Assembly: GCA_044357775.1 (NCBI GenBank)
Contig: JBIKOX010000002.1
Location: 1 to 40,281, forward strand
From: UBA4416 sp044357775
GTDB taxonomy: Bacteria; Bacteroidota; Bacteroidia; B-17B0; Aurantibacillaceae
DNA length: 40,281 bases
Direction: 5' to 3'
The notes under the pieces are model-generated. The model had not been told where the DNA came from and searched no databases. It saw only the letters and a list, made by a program, of their open reading frames with translations. Of this stretch, positions 33,449-40,281 are shown piece by piece (the stretch's first letter is position 1; the number at the start of each line of letters is the position of its first letter). A program made the translations under genes and the position numbers.

Positions 33449-35353
33449 ATGGAAACAATCACATCATTTGAACACTATAAAGCTGATTATAACAAATCTA
33501 TTGAAGATCCGGAAACATTTTGGGTAGATATTGCCAATCATTTTTTATGGAAGCAAAAATGGACTAAAACGTTGGAATGGAATTTTGATAGTCCGGAAGT
33601 AAAATGGTTTATAGATGGTAAGTTTAATATTACCGAAAACGCCATTGATAGACATCTTGCAAGCAAAGGTGACAAAATAGCTTTTATTTGGGAGGCAAAT
33701 GATGACAACCATTTGCCAAGAAAAATAACGTATCAAAATTTACATGATGAAGTTTGTAAAATTGCAAATACTTTAAAATCATTAGGAATTAATAAAGGAG
33801 ATAGAGTTTGTATTTATATGCCAATGATTCCCGAAGCTGTTTTTGCGATGTTGGCTTGTGCCAGAATTGGCGCTGTGCATTCTGTTGTTTTTGCAGGGTT
33901 TTCAGCTTCAGCATTAGCTGGCCGTATTCAAGATAGCGATTGTAAAATTGTATTAACGACAGATGGTGCTTATCGGGGCGCAAAAGATATCGCCATTAAG
34001 GCGGTGGTGGATGAAGCCTTAGAAATATGTCCGAGTGTACAAAAAGTATTGGTTTATAAACATACGCACTTGTCCATTAATATAATGGAAGGAAGAGATA
34101 TTATTTGGCAAGACGTTGTTCCTAACGCATTAAGTATTTGCGATGCGGAACTAATGGATAGTGAAGATGTACTTTTTATTTTATATACTTCTGGCTCAAC
34201 GGGTAAACCAAAAGGGGTTGTGCATACCTGCGGAGGATACATGGTTTATACGTGTTATACGTTTCAAAATGTATTTCAAATGAATTTAGAAAATACCTCA
34301 ACAGATTTGTTTTGGTGCACAGCAGATGTTGGTTGGATTACCGGGCATTCATATATTGCATACGGACCATTATTAGCTGGAGCAAGCTCTATTTTATTTG
34401 AAGGTGTTCCTACATTTCCGGATGCAGGACGTTTTTGGAAAGTGATTGATAAATATAAAGTAACTCATTTTTATACAGCACCAACAGCTATCAGAGCGTT
34501 AGAAGCTCAAGGATTAGATTTTATAAAACCTTATAAGTTGGATAGTTTAAAAGTACTAGGAAGTGTTGGAGAACCAATTAATGAAGAAGCTTGGAATTGG
34601 TATCACAAAAATATTGGAAAAGAAAAATGTCCAATTGTTGATACGTGGTGGCAAACGGAAACCGGAGGTATTTTAATTTCATCTCTAGCAGGTGTTACGC
34701 CATCAAAGCCAAGTTTTGCAACTTTGCCAATGCCGGGCATTCAACCGCTGTTAGTAAATGAAAAAGGAGAAGAAATTTTAGGAAATAATGTAGAGGGAAA
34801 CTTATGTATTAAATTTCCTTGGCCATCTATGATTCGTACAACTTATGGAGATCATAATCGCTGTAAGCAGGAATATTTTTCGACTTATAAAGGATTATAT
34901 TTTACAGGAGATGGCTGCCGAAGAGATGAAAATGGTTTTTACAGAATTACGGGTCGTGTGGATGATGTCATGAATATTTCGGGACACCGTATAGGAACGG
35001 CTGAAGTTGAAAGCGCTATTAATATGCATATTGATGTTGTTGAAAGTGCAGTGGTTGGATATCCTCATGACATAAAAGGACAAGGTATTTATGCATTTGT
35101 GATTGTGCCATCCACAACAAAAAATCATGATAGTTTGCGAAAAGAAATTATTGCAGAGGTTAATAAAATTATTGGTCCCATTGCTAAACCCGATAAAATA
35201 CAAATTGTAACTGGCTTGCCTAAAACCCGTAGTGGTAAAATTATGCGGCGGATTTTACGCAAAGTAGCTGAAGGGGACGTTAGTAATTTAGGAGACACTT
35301 CAACACTACTTGACCCTACCATTGTTGATGAAATTGTAAAGGGAAAAATATAG
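33449..35353 (+). CDS. acsA: Acetyl-coenzyme A synthetase
   Basis: A protein of 634 residues, full length. It activates acetate to acetyl-CoA through acetyl-AMP. AMP-binding motifs are YTSGSTGKPKGVVHT (about 248-262) and VDTWWQTETGG (the WWQTE adenine motif), GRVDDVMNISGHR in the hinge, and TRSGKIMRR with K597, the lysine acetylated in regulated Acs enzymes. It is divergent from hemA across 152 bases. It converges on wecB and has no partner genes nearby. Confidence 0.97.
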   Translation: METITSFEHYKADYNKSIEDPETFWVDIANHFLWKQKWTKTLEWNFDSPEVKWFIDGKFNITENAIDRHLASKGDKIAFIWEANDDNHLPRKITYQNLHDEVCKIANTLKSLGINKGDRVCIYMPMIPEAVFAMLACARIGAVHSVVFAGFSASALAGRIQDSDCKIVLTTDGAYRGAKDIAIKAVVDEALEICPSVQKVLVYKHTHLSINIMEGRDIIWQDVVPNALSICDAELMDSEDVLFILYTSGSTGKPKGVVHTCGGYMVYTCYTFQNVFQMNLENTSTDLFWCTADVGWITGHSYIAYGPLLAGASSILFEGVPTFPDAGRFWKVIDKYKVTHFYTAPTAIRALEAQGLDFIKPYKLDSLKVLGSVGEPINEEAWNWYHKNIGKEKCPIVDTWWQTETGGILISSLAGVTPSKPSFATLPMPGIQPLLVNEKGEEILGNNVEGNLCIKFPWPSMIRTTYGDHNRCKQEYFSTYKGLYFTGDGCRRDENGFYRITGRVDDVMNISGHRIGTAEVESAINMHIDVVESAVVGYPHDIKGQGIYAFVIVPSTTKNHDSLRKEIIAEVNKIIGPIAKPDKIQIVTGLPKTRSGKIMRRILRKVAEGDVSNLGDTSTLLDPTIVDEIVKGKI

Positions 35354-35438
35354 AGTTAAGCTATTTCTTAAAAAGAATAAATTTAAAACTGCTAAAATAA
35401 TTTGCTATTACTTTCTATCCAGTTTTTAAATGAAAACT

Positions 35439-36584
35439 CTATGATAAATTTTCTAGCATTTCTTCGCAAATAAATTCTGCAGCTTTTCCATCACCATATA
35501 GATTAGGGAATTGCATGTTTGTTTTTAAAGTTAGAACCTTATATGCTTTCATTATTTTTTGCTCGTCAGCATCTGCTATTATTGCTGCACCGCATTCAAC
35601 TAATTCCACCCATTCTGTTTCAGTGCGTAAAATCACGCATGGTTTTTCAAAATAAAAGGCTTCTTTTTGCACGCCGCCACTATCAGTCATTACAATTTTA
35701 CAATTTTTTTCAAGGGCAATCATTTCTAAAAACGAAACCGGAGGAATAATTTTAAAATGCTTGCTTGCTTTCATCTTTTGATGCAGTTCAGCTTCTAAAT
35801 TGAATTCTAATAATTTGGCTGTTCTTGGATGTAATGGTAATAAAACATCTAATTTATTTTCTTCACTAATTTTAAATAATGCGTTAAATAATGCATTTAG
35901 TCTTACTGGCTCATCGGTATTATTATTGCGATGAATGGTTGCCAAAATAAAATTATTTTTCTGCAAATTATTTTTGGCTATAACAGTTGTTTGTTTGTCG
36001 GCCACTTCTGAAAAGTATAAACTATTATCAAACATCACGTCACCACTATGATATATCTTTGGATTATTAGCATTAAATGGTTTTCCGTTTTTTATTTTAA
36101 ACCCTTCATTTTGTAAATTTTGAAAGCCCGTTTTTGTTGGAGAAAATAATAAGGTAGATACATGATCACACATGATTCTATTAATTTCTTCGGGCATTGC
36201 TTTATTAAATGATCGTAAACCAGCTTCAATATGCACCACGGGCACGTGAATTTTACTAGCAGCTATTGCTCCTGCCAATGTTGAATTTGTATCTCCATAT
36301 AATACAATAGCACTTGGTATTTCTTGAAGCAAAATATCCTCAATTCCAGCTATCATAGTGGCTGTTTGTTTTCCATGACTGCCACTTCCTACATTTAAAT
36401 TATAGTTTGGTTCAGGAATCCCTAATTCATCAAAAAATACTTGGCTCATATTTTCGTCGTAGTGCTGACCCGTATGAACAATTATCTCTGTAATAGAATT
36501 TGAAAATTTATTTTTAATAGCTCTGCTTAACGCTGCCGCTTTAATAATTTGAGGCCTTGCACCAATAATCGTTACTATTTTCAT
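35439..36584 (-). CDS. wecB: UDP-N-acetylglucosamine 2-epimerase (non-hydrolysing)
   Basis: A protein of 381 residues. It interconverts UDP-GlcNAc and UDP-ManNAc for surface polysaccharides. Family motifs are IGARPQIIKAA near the N-terminus, HTGQHYDENMS (37-47), YGDTNSTLAGA, HIEAGLRSF, PEEINR and, in the C-terminal half, MTDSGGVQKEAF. The insertion of GSGSHGKQTA near 67-76 is normal. It stands alone, with no glycosyltransferases in the window, and lies 41 bases downstream of radC's end on the same strand. Confidence 0.93.
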   Translation of the reverse strand: MKIVTIIGARPQIIKAAALSRAIKNKFSNSITEIIVHTGQHYDENMSQVFFDELGIPEPNYNLNVGSGSHGKQTATMIAGIEDILLQEIPSAIVLYGDTNSTLAGAIAASKIHVPVVHIEAGLRSFNKAMPEEINRIMCDHVSTLLFSPTKTGFQNLQNEGFKIKNGKPFNANNPKIYHSGDVMFDNSLYFSEVADKQTTVIAKNNLQKNNFILATIHRNNNTDEPVRLNALFNALFKISEENKLDVLLPLHPRTAKLLEFNLEAELHQKMKASKHFKIIPPVSFLEMIALEKNCKIVMTDSGGVQKEAFYFEKPCVILRTETEWVELVECGAAIIADADEQKIMKAYKVLTLKTNMQFPNLYGDGKAAEFICEEMLENLS

Positions 36585-36625
36585 TATTATAATTTATTAC
36601 TTCGAATTTATTTTACGTTTTTTGT

Positions 36626-37327
36626 TTACAATAGTCCTTCATCAGCAAAACTTAAATAGTCTTGGTCGCCAATTATTAAATGGTCTTGTAAGATAATATC
36701 CATAAGCATGGCAGCCTCTTTTGTTTTTTTAGTTAAGCTAATATCTTGCTGACTCGCTTTTAAATTTCCTGATGGATGATTGTGGGCTAATATGATAGAA
36801 CTTGCTAAACATTCGATGGCTGGTTTTAAAATTAAACGAATATCCACCACGGTTCCGCTGATTCCTCCTCTACTAATACACTCTTTTTTAATCACACTAT
36901 TACTTCTACTCATGTATAAAACCCAAAATTCTTCATGCGGTAAATCGGATAAGTTTGATTTTAAAATGGAGTAGGCGTGTTTAGAGGAGGATATTTTTAT
37001 TTTATCTCCTAGCGATTCATCCGTTCGTCTTCTTCCAATTTCTAAAGCTGCTGCAATAGTAACAGCTTTAGCTTCTCCAACTCCTTTAAATTTTTTTAAA
37101 TCATTAAGTTGTAGTTTGGCTAATTCATTAATTGAATTTTTATTTTCTTTTAAAATGCGCTGAGCTAATTGTACAGCGGTTTCTTCTTTGCTTCCTGAGG
37201 CAAGTAATATAGCCAATAATTCGGCATCAGAAAGTGCTTGCCTTCCTTTTGTAATTAACTTTTCTCTGGGCCTATCATCTTCTGCCCATTCTTTTATAGT
37301 TAAATGTTTATTTGTAGATTCTTCCAA
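36626..37327 (-). CDS. radC: RadC family JAB/MPN-domain protein
   Basis: A protein of 233 residues. An N-terminal helix-hairpin-helix-like region (about 20-100, ALSDAELLAILLASGS and KFKGVGEAKA) is followed by the metalloprotease-like domain with SRGGISGT and AHNHPSGNLKASQQD, the JAMM metal-site pattern. The name RadC is historical; a role in DNA repair has been questioned and the biochemical activity is unsettled. The start is TTG: an in-frame stop nine bases upstream excludes a longer form, and the N-terminus IKEWAEDDRPREKL fits the family. Divergent from the MFS gene at 37383. Confidence 0.95.
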   Translation of the reverse strand: MEESTNKHLTIKEWAEDDRPREKLITKGRQALSDAELLAILLASGSKEETAVQLAQRILKENKNSINELAKLQLNDLKKFKGVGEAKAVTIAAALEIGRRRTDESLGDKIKISSSKHAYSILKSNLSDLPHEEFWVLYMSRSNSVIKKECISRGGISGTVVDIRLILKPAIECLASSIILAHNHPSGNLKASQQDISLTKKTKEAAMLMDIILQDHLIIGDQDYLSFADEGLL

Positions 37328-37368
37328 TTTGTTTTAAAATTAATGCTTTTTAATAAACTATAAAATAA

Positions 37369-37376
37369 TACTTTTG
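37369..37376 (+). promoter_or_regulatory. -7 box TACTTTTG of the MFS gene
   Basis: A perfect TAnnTTTG box ends six bases before the ATG at 37383. A TTG at 37374 that could extend the frame is part of the box itself and is not the start. The transcript would have almost no leader. Confidence 0.5.
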
Positions 37377-37382
37377 CAAGAC

Positions 37383-38636
37383 ATGTCTTTTTCAACTTCA
37401 CTCCAAATATTAAAACATAAAGAATTTAGATGGTTTGTGTTCGCTCGTTTTTTTTTAACACTAGCAATACAAATGCAAATGAGTATAGTTAGTTTGCAAA
37501 TTTACTACGAGTATTCAAAAGAAGAAATTATATTAGGAATGATTGGACTTACAGAGGCATTACCCTTTATTGTAACTTCTTTTTTTTCGGGGCACTTAGC
37601 AGATATTATTAGTAGAAAGAAAATTTTATTAGTTGGTTCAAGTGCCTTATTTCTTTGCTCTTTATTTTTATTTGGTTTTAGTAGCAACTTATTTATTTGG
37701 GTTCACAGCTTTGGAATGTATGCGCTATTTGCAATAGTATTTGTTTTTGGAATTATACGATCGTTTTTAGCGGTAAGCAGCCATCCATTTATGAGCCAAA
37801 TAATACCAAGAGAATTATACACACAATCCTCTACTTGGAATAGTGCCGCATGGCATGTAGGTTTGGTTTTGGGGCCTGTTTTTGCGGGTATCATGTATGG
37901 TTACAACCATTCATTTCATGCCAATTGGTGTTATGGTACTACATGTGTTTTATTTATTTTTGCTTTTATATATTTTGCCTTAATCAAATCAAAACCAATT
38001 CCCACAAAATCTAAAGAGGAATCATTTTTTGAAAGCATGACTGTTGGAGTAAAGTTTGTATTTAAAAATAAATTAGTGTTAAGTGCTTTATCTTTAGATT
38101 TATTTGCCGTTTTATTTGGCGGCGCAGTTGCCTTAATCCCCGCTTTTACTGATAAAGTTTTGCATTTAGGTCCAGAAGCATATGGCTTATTAAGAACCGC
38201 ACCAGCTATTGGTGCTGTATTAATGGCGTTTTACATGGCTGCAAATCCACCTACAAAAAAAGCAGGTATTAGTTTACTACTTGGTGTTGGTGCATTTGGT
38301 TTATTTACAATATTCTTTGCAATTTGTACCAATTACTGGCTAGCCTTTTTAATGCTATTATTTACAGGAGCTTTTGATAATATTAGCGTTGTTATAAGAC
38401 ATAGTATTTTGCAGCTCAGTACCCCAGATGAAATGAGAGGTCGTGTGGCTGCCGTTAATAGTATATTTATTGGCAGTAGTAACGAAATTGGAGCCTTCGA
38501 ATCAGGCGTTGCTGCAAAATTATTAGGGTTAATTCCATCAATTGCATTTGGAGGCGTGATGACTATTTTAGTAGTTTTAGGAGTTCACAAACTTAATCCT
38601 AATTTAAAAAATCTAGATATTTCTAAATTAGAATAA
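37383..38636 (+). CDS. MFS exporter of the MFS_3 (EntS-like) type
   Basis: A protein of 417 residues from the ATG at 37383, with about 12 membrane helices. Motif A is GHLADIISRKKIL, and GRVAAVNSIFIGSSNEIGAFESG near 355-375 (in part) is typical of the MFS_3 branch, which includes the enterobactin exporter EntS and many small-molecule exporters. The substrate is not predictable. It stands alone, divergent from radC and convergent with the CNNM/CorC gene nine bases away. Confidence 0.85.
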   Translation: MSFSTSLQILKHKEFRWFVFARFFLTLAIQMQMSIVSLQIYYEYSKEEIILGMIGLTEALPFIVTSFFSGHLADIISRKKILLVGSSALFLCSLFLFGFSSNLFIWVHSFGMYALFAIVFVFGIIRSFLAVSSHPFMSQIIPRELYTQSSTWNSAAWHVGLVLGPVFAGIMYGYNHSFHANWCYGTTCVLFIFAFIYFALIKSKPIPTKSKEESFFESMTVGVKFVFKNKLVLSALSLDLFAVLFGGAVALIPAFTDKVLHLGPEAYGLLRTAPAIGAVLMAFYMAANPPTKKAGISLLLGVGAFGLFTIFFAICTNYWLAFLMLLFTGAFDNISVVIRHSILQLSTPDEMRGRVAAVNSIFIGSSNEIGAFESGVAAKLLGLIPSIAFGGVMTILVVLGVHKLNPNLKNLDISKLE

Positions 38637-38644
38637 TGCAACTA

Positions 38645-39940
38645 TTATTGAACTTTATCAGTTTCTAAAACTCTTAATTTTACAGATTCAACGGTTTGTT
38701 TTTTGCGCTGCAAAATCGTTATTTCATACCCTCCATATTGTTTCTTCTCGTTAACACCAGGAATTCTGCCCCATAAAAAATTAATTAATCCAGATACAGT
38801 TTCGTATTTTGGACTTTCAGGCAAAGTCATTGGTAAAGATGCATTAACGTCACTTATACTGCTATGTGCATTAACAAGATATTCTGTTTCGCTTTTCTTT
38901 TCAACTTTAGGATGCTCTTCATCATGTTCATCTTGTATTTCTCCAACTAATTCCTCAATAATATCTTCCATGGTAACAACGCCAGATGTTGCGCCAAATT
39001 CATTCGTCACTATTGCCATTTGAATATGCAGTTTTTGAAAATCTCTTAATAGATTATTAACATGCATACTTTCGGGAATAAAATGCGCAGGACGCATGAT
39101 GTCTCGTATAGTTTTAAATTTATTATCTATAACCGCTTTTAATAAATCTTTTGAATGAACAATCCCAATAACGTTATCAATATCTCCCAAGTAAACAGGT
39201 AAGCGCGAGTACCCTTCATCTATTACTCGTTTAGTCATCTCATTTCTTCCCAATTCAACATCTAAAGCACTAATTTTATTTTGAGGAACCATAATTTGCT
39301 TTACCAAACGATCATCAAAATCAAATACGTTTTGTATCAACTCATTTTCACTTGGCTTAATCATTCCGCCTTCTTCACTTTCGGTAAGAATTAATCTAAG
39401 TTCTTCTTCTGTATGAACATCATCTTCACCAACTTTTTTTATCCCAATAATTCTTAAGATTAAATTTGATGTTTTATTAAGTAACCAAATAAACGGACTA
39501 AAAACCATAAAGAATAATCTCATTGGATAGCTAATAAAAAGGATCATTTCTAATGGGTATTTTATTCCAAACATTTTAGGCACTTGTTCACCAATTGTAA
39601 TATGCAAAAATGTAATTAATGTGAAAGCTAATGGAATAGTAACTAAATGCTCGTTTACTTGCACGTTAATATTTATAAAAAATTCCCTAACAATTTGGCT
39701 CATAACGTGCTCGCCAAAGGCACCTAAACCTAAGCTGGCTAAAGTAATACCTAATTGAGTTGCCGATAAGTATGAATCTAAGCGCTGAATTAGCTGTTGC
39801 GCAATTTTAGCTCTTTTACTACCTTTTTGAACTAATAAATCAATTTGCGAACCACGCACTTTAACCAAAGCAAATTCAGCTGCAACAAAATAACCATTTA
39901 ATAAAACCAATAATAAAGTAAGAAGAAGGTCTGAAATCAT
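38645..39940 (-). CDS. CNNM/CorC-type transporter (DUF21, CBS pair, CorC/HlyC domain)
   Basis: A protein of 431 residues from the ATG at 39940 (ISDLLLTLLLVLLNG); the frame runs 30 bases further but the upstream part is unlikely. A DUF21 domain with three or four helices (about 1-180, NGYFVAAEFALVKVR and GITLASLGLGAFGE) is followed by two CBS domains (about 205-330, VKQIMVPQNKISAL to VVTMEDIIEELVGEI) and a CorC_HlyC domain (about 345-425). Such proteins are linked to magnesium or cobalt export and are often mis-annotated as haemolysins. A TATATTTG box at about 39959-39966 (minus strand) precedes the start. Confidence 0.93.
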   Translation of the reverse strand: MISDLLLTLLLVLLNGYFVAAEFALVKVRGSQIDLLVQKGSKRAKIAQQLIQRLDSYLSATQLGITLASLGLGAFGEHVMSQIVREFFININVQVNEHLVTIPLAFTLITFLHITIGEQVPKMFGIKYPLEMILFISYPMRLFFMVFSPFIWLLNKTSNLILRIIGIKKVGEDDVHTEEELRLILTESEEGGMIKPSENELIQNVFDFDDRLVKQIMVPQNKISALDVELGRNEMTKRVIDEGYSRLPVYLGDIDNVIGIVHSKDLLKAVIDNKFKTIRDIMRPAHFIPESMHVNNLLRDFQKLHIQMAIVTNEFGATSGVVTMEDIIEELVGEIQDEHDEEHPKVEKKSETEYLVNAHSSISDVNASLPMTLPESPKYETVSGLINFLWGRIPGVNEKKQYGGYEITILQRKKQTVESVKLRVLETDKVQ

Positions 39941-40064
39941 ATAAAATAATACTTTTACAAATATAGGCAATAGTATTGGTTATTAGAAAACCAATAAAAG
40001 TGGTTGTTATTTTAATTAATGCACCGTAATTTTTGGAGAGTGCTTATTAATTTTATTTGATTAG

Positions 40065-40281
40065 TTATCTTAAAATCACTAACCTATTTGCGTCGAGTTT
40101 AATAAATATAAACAACAAAATTGTAAACGACCACAGCGAGGATCCTCCGTAACTAAAAAACGGTAATGGTATTCCAATTACAGGCATCAAGCCAATTGTC
40201 ATACCAACATTTACTGCCACATGAAAAAACAAAACGCAAGCCACTCCGTAGCCATAAATTCTGCTAAAAGGCGAGCGATGT
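40065..40281 (-). CDS. rodA: Rod-shape-determining protein RodA, C-terminal part (partial)
   Basis: The minus strand reads about 71 residues into a stop at 40065-40067; the gene continues beyond the window. HVAVNVGMTIGLMPVIGIPL and PFFSYGGSS followed by LLFIFIKLDANRL are the hallmark end of SEDS-family glycan polymerases, and the LDA.R ending favours RodA over FtsW. It polymerises peptidoglycan for cell elongation with PBP2. The 124-base gap to the CNNM/CorC gene shows nothing else. Confidence 0.9.
   Translation of the reverse strand, partial: HRSPFSRIYGYGVACVLFFHVAVNVGMTIGLMPVIGIPLPFFSYGGSSLWSFTILLFIFIKLDANRLVILR

Noticed and set aside
34895..35203. Long antisense frame within acsA
   Set aside because: It is a shadow of the acsA coding frame with no promoter or recognisable sequence; the same applies to the antisense frames in kup, hemCD and the CNNM/CorC gene.
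35421..35438. Terminator between acsA and wecB
   Set aside because: Only a 6-bp AT-rich inverted repeat with no U-tract was found, too weak to call.

Overview
The window is an AT-rich piece of a Bacteroidota chromosome. The evidence is two secretion-system (T9SS) type A C-terminal sorting domains and one type B (gliding-motility CHU_C) domain, the family-typical -7 box TAnnTTTG before several genes, A-rich leaders without Shine-Dalgarno sites, a HemC-HemD fusion, and dispersed copies of the GTCAGTTCGAG...CGAGAAC intergenic repeat. I cannot place it below phylum with confidence. No rRNA, tRNA, CRISPR array or transposase was seen.

Layout. (1) 1-3536: an HTH-like regulator of unknown family, then a 251-bp-unit intergenic repeat array interrupted by a stand-alone DUF4143/AAA_14 ATPase gene with a 17-bp-arm palindrome at its promoter. 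(2) 3537-10596: an accessory island. Its first part is an EcsC+TerB protein and two tandem paralogous small proteins; two near-identical promoters carry a shared 14-base site. Its second part is a tightly packed seven-gene operon: KAP-type NTPase, a 56-aa basic protein, three small membrane proteins, a uracil-DNA-glycosylase-like protein and an outer-membrane barrel. I did not recognise this combination, and it is the best candidate here for an undescribed system (possibly phage or DNA conflict, or envelope stress). (3) 10719-15502: a fossil T9SS sorting domain, a large SBBP/SprB-repeat surface protein, a T5orf172 (GIY-YIG-like) protein, and a second member of the HTH-like regulator family. 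(4) 15508-24415: paaZ, kup and two T9SS-exported proteins. (5) 24442-28681: a sensor kinase and an iron/corrinoid-type ABC importer, split by four perfect-period 86-bp tandem repeats. (6) 28708-33296: a minus-strand tetrapyrrole operon hemA - hemCD fusion - membrane protein - hemB. (7) 33449-40281: housekeeping genes acsA, wecB, radC, an MFS exporter, a CNNM/CorC-type transporter and the 3' end of rodA.

How parts may work together. The site GTTAGTTCAAGTAT lies upstream of the first regulator gene as part of a 10-bp direct repeat, and inverted at identical spacing upstream of the two island promoters at 3537 and 5042. This suggests that the regulator at 117 controls the island. The second regulator paralogue (14228) also has a 10-bp direct repeat at a similar distance. 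The importer at 25419-28681 lies next to the tetrapyrrole operon, but the two are convergent, so shared control is not shown. All functional statements rest on reading motifs by eye; no database search was possible.
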